This document shows positions 1-8,033 of a stretch of 64,000 nt of DNA, in pieces; positions within the stretch are counted from its first letter, which is position 1; every line of letters starts with the position of its first letter. The notes beneath the pieces are model-generated. The model had not been told where the DNA came from. It searched no databases and saw nothing but the letters and a program-made list of their open reading frames with translations. The stretch covers positions 1,115,099 through 1,179,098 of the forward strand of contig NZ_CP061305.1 in assembly GCF_018687755.1 (NCBI RefSeq). The letters are read 5' to 3'. A program made the position numbers and the translations under genes. The stretch comes from Polynucleobacter sp. JS-Mosq-20-D10 (lineage in GTDB: Bacteria; Pseudomonadota; Gammaproteobacteria; Burkholderiales; Burkholderiaceae).

Positions 1-1003
1 GAGTTTTACGCGAATTACTAATAAAGAACCAAATCAAAAGACAAGTAATTAAAACAAGCGCAAGCAAGCCAAGAAAAAGTGCCTTTGCGTTAAACCCGCT
101 CTTTCCCGAATCAAGCACCTCTGAAGAGCCTTGAGATTCAGCTAATAATTTTTTTAAGTCTGCGACATTCTTCTCCAACTCTTGCGCTCTCACATTAGTT
201 TGTTCGAGAATTTTTTCTTGGGCTACTATTTCTTCCGTAATGCGCTTGGTATCTGCATCCCGGTCTCCGCTAGAGCCGATCTTTAAACGATTTGCAGAAT
301 TAATAACATCATCAACACTAACTTCTACGCTAGCCAGGTCACTCTTTTTCTCAGCCCGTGGTTGAGCCGCTGAGTCTACAAAATCCTTAGCAAGCTTAGA
401 ATCAATCGCCTGTACTGAGGCTGGATCAGGAATCACGAGCTCAGAACCAGCCCGTAAACGATTAATATTGCCACCCGCAAAAGCATCCGGATTAGCTTGA
501 TATAAAGCCATCATTTTCTGGTCGATCGAAAACTTTGGTGAACCTGAATCCATCTTTGAAGCAATCGAAGAGAGGGTTTGTCCAGGCTCCACAACAAACT
601 TAGGCAAAGTCCCATTCAAAAATGTATAGATTCTAGTAATTGAACCTGTTGACCAATTTAAGGTGAGTAATAAATCTACAAAGATATCCTCAGAGATCGG
701 TACGGCTTCCACCGTTTCTACCAAAACCATCAACCGCCCATCCTTTGATCGATAAACCATGACTTGGGTATTGAAGTCCAAAATTTTAGGTGAAATACCA
801 AGGCGCTCATAAGCGCTTGCCGATGGTATTGACGCCGATAAAGTTGTTAAAAGGGCTTGCTCATCTGGAGCCAACTCAATGGGAACCTCAATTCGAAGAC
901 TTTCGCCAGGATTAGATACCAAATTCGCCTTGCCTAATGTAACGGCAAAGACACTAGTCGATAGTGCGATACCAATAAGACTAGCAAAGATAAATTTCAG
1001 CAT
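1..1003 (-). CDS. fimV: FimV-like protein, N-terminal part (3' end lies beyond the left edge)
   Basis: Open reading frame on the minus strand from an ATG at 1003, still open at the left edge (334 codons visible). It begins with a signal peptide (MLKFIFASLIGIALSTSVFA), followed by the conserved FimV N-terminal region. A LysM-like peptidoglycan-binding stretch follows (PGQTLSSIASK, then NINRLRAGSELVIPDP). A charged, probably coiled-coil segment comes next, and a single membrane helix near residues 312-327 (ALFLGLLALVLITCLLIWFF). FimV-family proteins organise polar type IV pili and inner-membrane signalling; the cytoplasmic TPR region would lie outside the window. It sits 7 nt downstream of asd in the same direction, the usual Burkholderiales order. 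Identification is firm; function in this organism is inferred. Confidence 0.85.
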   Translation of the reverse strand, partial: MLKFIFASLIGIALSTSVFAVTLGKANLVSNPGESLRIEVPIELAPDEQALLTTLSASIPSASAYERLGISPKILDFNTQVMVYRSKDGRLMVLVETVEAVPISEDIFVDLLLTLNWSTGSITRIYTFLNGTLPKFVVEPGQTLSSIASKMDSGSPKFSIDQKMMALYQANPDAFAGGNINRLRAGSELVIPDPASVQAIDSKLAKDFVDSAAQPRAEKKSDLASVEVSVDDVINSANRLKIGSSGDRDADTKRITEEIVAQEKILEQTNVRAQELEKNVADLKKLLAESQGSSEVLDSGKSGFNAKALFLGLLALVLITCLLIWFFISNSRKT

Positions 1004-1010
1004 CTGAATA

Positions 1011-2174
1011 TTAGGCATTACTTTCCAATAGGATTCTTAACATTCGACGCAAGGGCTCAGCTGCTCCCCATAAAAGTTGATCGCCTACAGTAAAAGCACC
1101 AAGATATTCAGGACCCATTGCCATCTTATGCAATCGTCCAATAGGTATCGTCAATGCGCCGCTAACAGCTGCTGGAGATAATTCACGTTCAGTAGTCTCA
1201 CGATCATTTGGGATCACCTTGACCCATTGATTGTCATTGGCCAATATTGCCTCAATTTCTTTAAGCGGAATATCTTTTTTGAGTTTGACGGTGAGACCTT
1301 GTGAGTGACAGCGCATAGCGCCAACACGGACACATAAACCATCAATGGGAATACTGCCTGGAGTTCTAAACGCAGGTCGACCTAAGATCTTATTAAATTC
1401 GGCTCCGCCCTTCCACTCTTCTTTAGTTTGACCGTTCTCTACGGGAACATCAATCCAAGGAATCAGACTACCTGCTAAGGGAGTATTACGGAAGTTTTTC
1501 TTTGGAAAATCAGGTGAACGTAATGTCTCAGTGATTTTGCGATCAATATCCAGAATCCAAGAAGAAGGATCGGCCAATTCAGTAGCCACGCTATCGCGCA
1601 ATGCGCCCATTTGTAACAACAGTTCGCGCATATTTTGGGCGCCAGCACCTGAGGCCGCCTGGTAGGTCATAGCACTAATCCACTCAACCATATCAGCCTT
1701 AACAAGACCACCCATAGCCATCATCATTAGACTGACTGTGCAGTTACTGCCAATCCAGTTTTTTCCACCAGCAGCCAATGCTTTATCAATTACTGGACGA
1801 TTCACTGGATCCAAAATCAAGACCGCATCATCCTTCATACGTAAGGCGCTAGCGGCATCAATCCAGTGGCCCTGCCAACCAGCGGAACGCAGTTGAGGAA
1901 AAATCTCATTGGTGTAGTCACCACCCTGACAGGTCAAAATAATATCGCAGCGCGAAAGTGCTTTGATATCATTCGCATCGAGCAAAGCATTTTCACTCTT
2001 AGCTACTTTTTGACCATTTAAGAACGGCACTTCACCGCCAGCCTGACTAGTACTAAAAAATACAGGCTCAATCAGGTCAAAATCTTTTTCAGCCAACATT
2101 CTTTCCATGAGAACGCTGCCAACCATACCGCGCCAGCCAACTAAACCTACTAAGGGAGTTTTTGTATTTGACAT
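1011..2174 (-). CDS. asd: Aspartate-semialdehyde dehydrogenase
   Basis: Catalyses NADPH-dependent reduction of aspartyl phosphate to aspartate semialdehyde, the branch point to lysine/diaminopimelate, threonine and methionine. The 387-residue protein has an N-terminal Rossmann motif (GLVGWRGMVGS), the catalytic cysteine in GSNCTVSLM (about Cys145) and the downstream VRVGAMRCHSQ catalytic histidine region. The ATG at 2174 is preferred over an in-frame TTG three codons upstream because the family starts a few residues before the Rossmann motif. It follows leuB by about 50 nt on the same strand and precedes fimV, so it probably belongs to the long gltA-leu-asd transcription unit. Confidence 0.95.
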   Translation of the reverse strand: MSNTKTPLVGLVGWRGMVGSVLMERMLAEKDFDLIEPVFFSTSQAGGEVPFLNGQKVAKSENALLDANDIKALSRCDIILTCQGGDYTNEIFPQLRSAGWQGHWIDAASALRMKDDAVLILDPVNRPVIDKALAAGGKNWIGSNCTVSLMMMAMGGLVKADMVEWISAMTYQAASGAGAQNMRELLLQMGALRDSVATELADPSSWILDIDRKITETLRSPDFPKKNFRNTPLAGSLIPWIDVPVENGQTKEEWKGGAEFNKILGRPAFRTPGSIPIDGLCVRVGAMRCHSQGLTVKLKKDIPLKEIEAILANDNQWVKVIPNDRETTERELSPAAVSGALTIPIGRLHKMAMGPEYLGAFTVGDQLLWGAAEPLRRMLRILLESNA

Positions 2175-2227
2175 GATGATCAACTATCTATTCAGTGTGT
2201 TGAAATATTTTCGGGTGTAAGTAATTC

Positions 2228-3301
2228 TTATTTTGAAAGGGCGGCAACAACGGCATTGCCCATTTCAACGGTAGAAACTTTCTTTGTACCTTCGGTGTAG
2301 ATATCGGCTGTACGTAAACCTTGAGATAAAACCTTTTGGACAGCCGCTTCAATACGATCGGCTTGGGCAGGCAAACTCAATGAGTAACGCAGCATCATGG
2401 CAGCAGAAAGAATAGTTGCCAGTGGATTAGCAATACCCTTACCTGCAATATCGGGTGCTGAGCCGTGACTTGGTTCGTACAAGCCTTTATTATTTTTATC
2501 CAAAGAAGCGGATGGCAACATGCCAATTGAGCCCGTCAACATTGAAGCTTCATCCGAGAGAATGTCGCCAAACAAGTTGCCAGTCACCACCACATCAAAT
2601 GCCTTAGGTGCCTTAACTAATTGCATGGCAGCGTTATCAACATACATGTGCGATAACTCAACATCTGGATAATCTTTGCCAACACGAATCATGACATCAC
2701 GCCACAACTGCGAAGTCTCCAAAACATTGGCCTTATCCACGCTACATACCTTTTTGCTACGTTTACGAGCTGCTTCAAAAGCTACACGGCCAATACGCTC
2801 TACTTCAGGCTCGCTGTAATGCATCATGTCGAAACCTTCGCGTGCACCCTTAAATAAAGGCAATTCAGAAGTACGAATACCACGTGGCTGACCAAAATAG
2901 ATATCGCCATTCAGTTCACGAATAATCAATATATCCAGACCGCTAACAATTTCAGGCTTCAAGCTTGATGCGGCGGTAAGCTCGTCATAGCAAATAGCAG
3001 GTCTAAAATTGGCAAACAATTCAAGATGCTTGCGCAAACCCAAGATGGCTTGCTCTGGACGGAGTTCACGTGCCAAGGCGTCATATTTCCAGTCGCCCAC
3101 AGCACCAAACAATATAGCGTCCGCTTTTTTAGCAAGCTCAAGAGTCGCAGGAGGCAATGGATGCCCAGCAACATCATAAGCAGCGCCTCCAACAGGCGCT
3201 GTCTCCAGGTCAAATTTAGGGCCGAGCGCGTTTAATACCTTAACGGCTTCAGCAACGATTTCCGGGCCGATACCATCGCCCGGTAGGACTGCAATTTTCA
3301 T
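2228..3301 (-). CDS. leuB: 3-isopropylmalate dehydrogenase
   Basis: Third step of leucine synthesis: NAD-dependent oxidative decarboxylation of 3-isopropylmalate. The 357-residue protein begins MKIAVLPGDGIGPEIV, typical of the isocitrate/isopropylmalate dehydrogenase family. It contains the substrate-binding arginine region (LRKHLELFANFRPA), the tyrosine/lysine catalytic segments (REL.GDIYFG; VDKANVLETS) and the NAD-binding GLYEPSHGSAPDIAGKGIANP loop. Length is normal for LeuB. It lies 24 nt downstream of leuD and is read in the same direction. Confidence 0.97.
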   Translation of the reverse strand: MKIAVLPGDGIGPEIVAEAVKVLNALGPKFDLETAPVGGAAYDVAGHPLPPATLELAKKADAILFGAVGDWKYDALARELRPEQAILGLRKHLELFANFRPAICYDELTAASSLKPEIVSGLDILIIRELNGDIYFGQPRGIRTSELPLFKGAREGFDMMHYSEPEVERIGRVAFEAARKRSKKVCSVDKANVLETSQLWRDVMIRVGKDYPDVELSHMYVDNAAMQLVKAPKAFDVVVTGNLFGDILSDEASMLTGSIGMLPSASLDKNNKGLYEPSHGSAPDIAGKGIANPLATILSAAMMLRYSLSLPAQADRIEAAVQKVLSQGLRTADIYTEGTKKVSTVEMGNAVVAALSK

Positions 3302-3325
3302 GAAAAGGCCTTTAACTCTATAAAA

Positions 3326-3973
3326 CTACGGCAGTTGTGTAGCAAGCCAAGGCATCTTGAGAATGCGCTCAGCTTCGTAAGCCTTGATTTTATCTGCATG
3401 TTGCAGGGTTAAGCCAATATCGTCTAAGCCGTTGAGCAGGCAATGCTTTCTGAATGGCGCCACATCAAAGCTATAAGCGGTTCCATCAGGGGAGATAACT
3501 TGCTGGGCCTCTAGGTCAATTGTGAGCTGAAAGCCACTAAAAGCCAGAGTTTCATTAAATAAATGGTCTACCTGCAACTCCGAGAGAGTGATCGGTAAAA
3601 GCCCATTTTTGAAGCAATTGTTGTAAAAGATGTCCGCAAAACTAGGGGCAATGACCGCTCTAAAGCCATACTGATCTAATGCCCAAGGTGCGTGCTCACG
3701 GGAGCTGCCACAGCCAAAATTCTTACGAGCTAGCAAAATACCAGCATCTTTATAGCGGGGCTGATTTAAAACAAAATCTGGATTGATTGGGCGTGTACTG
3801 CAGTCTTGACCAGGCTCACCATGATCGAGATAACGCCACTCATCAAATAAATTCTGGCCAAAACCCGTTTTCTTAATTGATTTTAAGAACTGCTTTGGGA
3901 TGATGGCATCGGTATCTACATTTTCGCGATTAAGCGGAGCTACCAAGCCTTTGTATACCGTAAATTTTTCCAT
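3326..3973 (-). CDS. leuD: 3-isopropylmalate dehydratase small subunit
   Basis: Small (swivel-domain) subunit of isopropylmalate isomerase, partner of LeuC. The 215-residue protein carries the family motifs NVDTDAIIPKQFLK near the N-terminus and NFGCGSSREHAPWAL in the middle, which close over the active site of the large subunit. Together with LeuC it converts 2-isopropylmalate to 3-isopropylmalate. It lies 28 nt downstream of the small lipoprotein gene that separates it from leuC and is followed by leuB. Confidence 0.97.
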   Translation of the reverse strand: MEKFTVYKGLVAPLNRENVDTDAIIPKQFLKSIKKTGFGQNLFDEWRYLDHGEPGQDCSTRPINPDFVLNQPRYKDAGILLARKNFGCGSSREHAPWALDQYGFRAVIAPSFADIFYNNCFKNGLLPITLSELQVDHLFNETLAFSGFQLTIDLEAQQVISPDGTAYSFDVAPFRKHCLLNGLDDIGLTLQHADKIKAYEAERILKMPWLATQLP

Positions 3974-4001
3974 AGTGAACTTTGTGATGATTGTTGTGAA
4001 C

Positions 4002-4211
4002 TTACTTCACTGGGGTTACAACAACATCTTTCCCTTGAGTTTGGGACTGATTGGATGTGTTGGAATTTTTGCTTCCGCCCATAGAGTTGCCCATGGTTTG
4101 AAGATCTTTACCAACACCTTCCATTGTGTTTGCGCAAGCAGATAGGATGATGCCGATAGCAGCAACTATCATCAATTTTTTAATCATTGTGAAAGAAGAC
4201 CATTTAAACAC
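4002..4211 (-). CDS. Entericidin A/B-like small lipoprotein
   Basis: A 69-codon gene between leuC and leuD. The core MIKKLMIVAAIGIILSACANTMEGVGKDLQTMG is an entericidin-type signal peptide with a lipobox (LSAC) followed by the family's NT..G.GKD..  pattern; the tail is Ser/Asn/Gln-rich. Two starts are possible. A GTG at 4211 has a strong AAGGAG five bases upstream that overlaps the leuC stop, which would couple translation to leuC. An ATG at 4187 gives a cleaner signal peptide but lacks a Shine-Dalgarno sequence. I prefer the GTG. Entericidins are small cell-envelope lipoproteins linked to stress or lysis in enterobacteria; the role here is unknown. Confidence 0.8.
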   Translation of the reverse strand: MFKWSSFTMIKKLMIVAAIGIILSACANTMEGVGKDLQTMGNSMGGSKNSNTSNQSQTQGKDVVVTPVK

Positions 4212-4220
4212 TGTAACTCC

Positions 4221-5630
4221 TTAAGAAATCTTACGAACATCAACAAAATGACCTTCAATCGCAGCAGCAGCAGCCATTGCTGGGCTCACTAAGTGCGTTC
4301 TCCCACCATTACCTTGGCGACCTTCAAAGTTACGATTTGATGTGGATGCACAACGCTCACCAGGCTCAAGGCGATCCGCATTCATTGCCAAACACATAGA
4401 GCAGCCAGGCTCACGCCATTCAAAGCCGGCAGCTTTGAACACACGATCTAAACCTTCGCGCTCAGCTTGAGCTTTTACTAATCCAGAACCAGGAACAACC
4501 AGCGCCAACTTCACATTAGCTGCCACCTTCTTGCCTAGACGATCAACCACCTTGGCGGCAGCACGAATATCTTCAATACGGCTATTGGTACAAGATCCGA
4601 TAAATACTTTATCTACGGAGATATTGCTTAATGGCGTGTTGGGCACAAGACCCATGTATTCAAGCGCACGCTCCATTGCAGAACGCTTGTTTCCATCGCG
4701 CTCTTTTTCGGGATCGGGAACGCGCTCACTAATGGCTAACACCATTTCCGGCGAAGTCCCCCAAGTCACTTGAGGAGCAATTTCTTCTGCACGAAGCTCA
4801 ACCACAGCATCAAACTGGGCATCTGAATCTGAATGTAGGGTGCGCCAGTATTGCAAAGCATGAAGTAAAGCCTCGCCTTTAGGGGCGTAAGGTCTACCTT
4901 GAATATATTCGATCGTGGTTTCATCAACCGCTACAAGTCCAGCGCGAGCACCTGCTTCAATGGCCATATTGCAGATAGTCATGCGACCTTCCATGGACAA
5001 GCTACGAATAGCTTCGCCTGCAAACTCAATGGTGTAGCCAGTTCCACCTGCAGTGCCAATCTTGCCAATCACAGCGAGCACAATATCTTTCGCAGTAGAG
5101 CCTGGTTGAAGGCGTCCATCCACCCTAACCAACATGTTGTTGCTTTTTTTCATCAGCAAAGTTTGGGTGGCTAATACATGCTCAACTTCAGATGTCCCAA
5201 TACCAAAAGCTAGCGCACCAAAGGCGCCATGCGTACTGGTATGTGAATCACCGCAGACCACTGTCATACCCGGCAAGGTTGCGCCTTGCTCTGGTCCAAT
5301 GACGTGAACAATCCCTTGGCGGGTATCGTTCATTTTATATTGCGTAATACCAAAGGCATCACAGTTTTGATCTAGCGTATCTACTTGCAACTTAGATATA
5401 GGGTCAGCAATCCCTTCAGAGCGATCCGTTGTGGGAACATTGTGATCTGAAACAGCCAGATTGGCAGAGATTCGCCATACTGGACGGCCAGCTAAATTAA
5501 GCCCTTCAAAAGCCTGAGGGCTTGTGACTTCATGCAATAACTGACGATCTATATAAATCGTGGCCGTGCCATCTTCCTCGGAATAGACGACATGGTCATC
5601 CCACAATTTGTCGTAAAGCGTACGTGACAT
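4221..5630 (-). CDS. leuC: 3-isopropylmalate dehydratase large subunit
   Basis: Aconitase-family [4Fe-4S] subunit that, with LeuD, isomerises 2- to 3-isopropylmalate. The 469-residue protein starts MSRTLYDKLWDDHVV. It has the TVVCGDSHTSTHGAFGALAFGIGTSEVEH motif and cluster-ligand cysteines in the SCTNSR segment and the GCSMCLAMN segment. The open frame extends upstream to 5720 into gltA, but the ATG at 5630 is preceded by GAGGG and matches the family N-terminus. It lies 19 nt after the gltA stop, so read-through transcription from gltA is likely. Confidence 0.97.
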   Translation of the reverse strand: MSRTLYDKLWDDHVVYSEEDGTATIYIDRQLLHEVTSPQAFEGLNLAGRPVWRISANLAVSDHNVPTTDRSEGIADPISKLQVDTLDQNCDAFGITQYKMNDTRQGIVHVIGPEQGATLPGMTVVCGDSHTSTHGAFGALAFGIGTSEVEHVLATQTLLMKKSNNMLVRVDGRLQPGSTAKDIVLAVIGKIGTAGGTGYTIEFAGEAIRSLSMEGRMTICNMAIEAGARAGLVAVDETTIEYIQGRPYAPKGEALLHALQYWRTLHSDSDAQFDAVVELRAEEIAPQVTWGTSPEMVLAISERVPDPEKERDGNKRSAMERALEYMGLVPNTPLSNISVDKVFIGSCTNSRIEDIRAAAKVVDRLGKKVAANVKLALVVPGSGLVKAQAEREGLDRVFKAAGFEWREPGCSMCLAMNADRLEPGERCASTSNRNFEGRQGNGGRTHLVSPAMAAAAAIEGHFVDVRKIS

Positions 5631-5649
5631 GAATACCCTCGAGAACTTG

Positions 5650-6963
5650 TTATTTGCGAACAGAAATGTTGGGAACCTTGCGTGAAGTTTCTCCAACATA
5701 TAGCTGACGTGGACGGCCAATCTTGTACTCAGGATCAGTAATCATTTCTTCCCACTGAGCAATCCAGCCCACTGTTCTCGCTAAAGCAAATACGCAAGTA
5801 AACATTTCGGTTGGGATGCCCAAGGCGCGCTGAACAATTCCAGAGTAGAAGTCTACGTTTGGATAGAGCTTGCGGCTGACAAAATATTCATCTTCCAAAG
5901 CAATCTTCTCAAGAGTCATTGCCAATTTAAACAATGGATCATTTTCCAGACCCAGCTCTTTCAATACTTCATGGCAAGTTTCACGCATCAGTTTTGCACG
6001 TGGGTCGAAGTTTTTGTAAACGCGATGCCCAAAGCCCATCAAGCGAACGCTAGAGTTCTTATCTTTGACTTGAGCAATAAACTCATGAATCTTATCTACA
6101 CCACCACTAGCCTGTATTTCATTCAACATCTCTAAGCAAGCTTCGTTTGCACCGCCATGAGCCGGCCCCCAGAGACAAGCAATGCCAGCAGAGATAGCAG
6201 CAAATGGATTAGTACCAGAAGAGCCGCACAAACGCACTGTTGAAGTAGAGGCATTTTGTTCATGGTCAGCATGCAGGGTAAAGATGCGATCCAAGGCGCG
6301 TACCAATAATGGATTGACCTTGTACTCCTCGCAAGGTGTTGCAAACATCATGCGCATGAAGTTGGCTGTGTAAGACAAAGAATTATCTGGATAGATAAAT
6401 GGCTGCCCTACGGAGTACTTATAAGACATTGCAACCAAGGTTGGCATCTTGGCAATCAGACGAATCTGCGCAATTTCGCGTGCCTTAGGCTGACTGTAAT
6501 CAATTGCGTCATGGTAGAAAGCTGCCATCGCACCAACCAGGCCAGTTAATACAGACATCGGGTGCGCATCGCGACGGAAACCGCGCAGAAAGAATTGCAT
6601 TTGCTCATGAACCATCGTGTGATGCATGACCAAATTCTCGAAATCTTTTTTCTCGGTAGCATTTGGCAGCTCACCGTTAATTAGAAGATAGCAAACTTCC
6701 AAGAAGTCACAGTTGTGTGCAAGATCTTCAATTGGGTAGCCGCGATAGAGTAACTCACCTTTATCGCCATCGATATAAGTAATTTTGCTATTACAAGAAG
6801 CTGTTGATAAAAAACCTGAATCGTAAGTGAACTTGCCAGTTTGACCATAAAGTTTACGAATATCAATTACATCAGGGCCGACTGTACCTTTGTATATTGG
6901 CAAGTCGATATCTGGTGTGCCATCCGAAAACGATAATTTTGCCTTGATGTCCGATTCAATCAT
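5650..6963 (-). CDS. gltA: Citrate synthase (type II)
   Basis: Condenses oxaloacetate and acetyl-CoA to citrate. The 437-residue length and N-terminal extension fit the NADH-sensitive hexameric type II enzymes of Gram-negative bacteria. Visible motifs are the LHADHEQNASTSTVRL and GPAHGGANEACL segments with the first catalytic histidine, and MGFGHRVYKNFDPRA with the second histidine and nearby substrate residues. The start has AAGGATTAGAA immediately before ATG. The 82-nt gap to sdhE upstream could hold its own promoter; the gene otherwise continues the sdh cluster. Confidence 0.97.
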   Translation of the reverse strand: MIESDIKAKLSFSDGTPDIDLPIYKGTVGPDVIDIRKLYGQTGKFTYDSGFLSTASCNSKITYIDGDKGELLYRGYPIEDLAHNCDFLEVCYLLINGELPNATEKKDFENLVMHHTMVHEQMQFFLRGFRRDAHPMSVLTGLVGAMAAFYHDAIDYSQPKAREIAQIRLIAKMPTLVAMSYKYSVGQPFIYPDNSLSYTANFMRMMFATPCEEYKVNPLLVRALDRIFTLHADHEQNASTSTVRLCGSSGTNPFAAISAGIACLWGPAHGGANEACLEMLNEIQASGGVDKIHEFIAQVKDKNSSVRLMGFGHRVYKNFDPRAKLMRETCHEVLKELGLENDPLFKLAMTLEKIALEDEYFVSRKLYPNVDFYSGIVQRALGIPTEMFTCVFALARTVGWIAQWEEMITDPEYKIGRPRQLYVGETSRKVPNISVRK

Positions 6964-7045
6964 TTCTAATCCTTAGTCATTCAAATTGATGATTACTTCA
7001 TTATGTGATCACGCATCTAAACTACAACTACAACACTATGCTGAA

Positions 7046-7315
7046 TTATTTCTGTCTCAGCTTTTGTAAAACCGCCTTAAAAGAGTCATCTTGCGACTCT
7101 TTTTCCAATCCCGCCACAGAATCCTTGCGACCAATTAATAGGTCCATCAAGTCATTGTCTTCTAAAGCAAATAACTGGCTCAATACTTTTCCATCTTCTA
7201 CACTCAATTGAGAGCCATAACGCTCAAAAAAACGCTGCAGAATCAGATCGTTTTCAAGCAAACCCCTGCGGGCATCACTCTTTAAACGATATAACTCTGC
7301 ATTACCGAGGGTCAT
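7046..7315 (-). CDS. sdhE: FAD assembly factor SdhE
   Basis: An 89-residue protein of the SdhE/YgfY (human SDHAF2) family, needed for covalent attachment of FAD to SdhA. The signature RGLLEND (RGxxE) follows the SDARR segment near residue 18, and the acidic ALEDNDLMDLLIGRKD segment is typical. Its ATG overlaps the sdhB stop as ATGA, so translation is probably coupled. Location directly behind sdhCDAB supports the assignment. Confidence 0.92.
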   Translation of the reverse strand: MTLGNAELYRLKSDARRGLLENDLILQRFFERYGSQLSVEDGKVLSQLFALEDNDLMDLLIGRKDSVAGLEKESQDDSFKAVLQKLRQK

Positions 7316-8016
7316 ACCGCCCTACGGACCATCAACTCCTTAATCTTTCCAATTGCTTTGGTCGGATTTAGATGCTTAGGACAAACGTCTACACAGTTCA
7401 TGATGGTATGACAGCGGAATAAGCGGTATGGGTCTTCCAAGTTGTCTAAGCGCTGCGCCGTATCTTCATCTCGGCTGTCTGCAATAAATCGATATGCCTG
7501 GAGTAAACCAGCAGGACCAACAAACTTATCTGGATTCCACCAGAAAGATGGGCATGAAGTTGAGCAGGAGGCACACAAGATGCACTCATATAAACCATTC
7601 AACTCTTCACGCTCTTCAGGGCTCTGGAGACGCTCTTTCTCTGGGAATGGATTGTCATTAACCAAGTAAGGTTTGATAGACAGATATTGCTTAAAGAACA
7701 AAGTCATATCCACAATCAAATCACGCACCACTGGTAAACCAGGCAAGGGGCGCAATGTAATGACTTTAGGCAAGGTCAACATATTGGTCAAGCATGCTAA
7801 TCCATTCTTACCGTTAATGTTCATAGCGTCCGAACCACAAACACCTTCACGACATGAGCGGCGATAGGAAATGCTTTCATCCTGTTTCTTTAAGGAAATC
7901 AAGGCATCCAACAACATACGCTCGCCAGTTAATTCAAGCTCATAGCGCTCCATACGTGGCGCAGCATCGACATCTGGATCGTAGCGGTAAATTTCAAATA
8001 CACGGATATCACTCAT
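7312..8016 (-). CDS. sdhB: Succinate dehydrogenase iron-sulfur subunit
   Basis: The 234-residue electron-transfer subunit of complex II. An N-terminal 2Fe-2S ferredoxin-type domain has cysteines in SCREGVCGSDAMNINGKNGLAC. A C-terminal domain binds the 4Fe-4S and 3Fe-4S clusters (ECILCASCSTSCPSFWWN; FRCHTIMNCVDVCPKHLNP). One detail: the motif usually written CILCACC reads CILCASC, with Ser150 replacing a cysteine that is not a cluster ligand; the ligand cysteines at i, i+3 and i+6 are kept. It lies 17 nt after sdhA and overlaps sdhE by 4 nt. Confidence 0.97.
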   Translation of the reverse strand: MSDIRVFEIYRYDPDVDAAPRMERYELELTGERMLLDALISLKKQDESISYRRSCREGVCGSDAMNINGKNGLACLTNMLTLPKVITLRPLPGLPVVRDLIVDMTLFFKQYLSIKPYLVNDNPFPEKERLQSPEEREELNGLYECILCASCSTSCPSFWWNPDKFVGPAGLLQAYRFIADSRDEDTAQRLDNLEDPYRLFRCHTIMNCVDVCPKHLNPTKAIGKIKELMVRRAV

Positions 8017-8033
8017 TTTTAATTTCTCTTCGC

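Noticed and set aside
5631..5720. N-terminal extension of leuC overlapping gltA
   Set aside because: The frame is open, but the extra residues do not fit LeuC, and the ATG at 5630 has a good ribosome binding site and the family N-terminus.
7312..8016. Loss of an iron-sulfur ligand in SdhB (CILCASC)
   Set aside because: The changed position (Ser150) is the non-ligand cysteine; ligands at i, i+3 and i+6 are intact.
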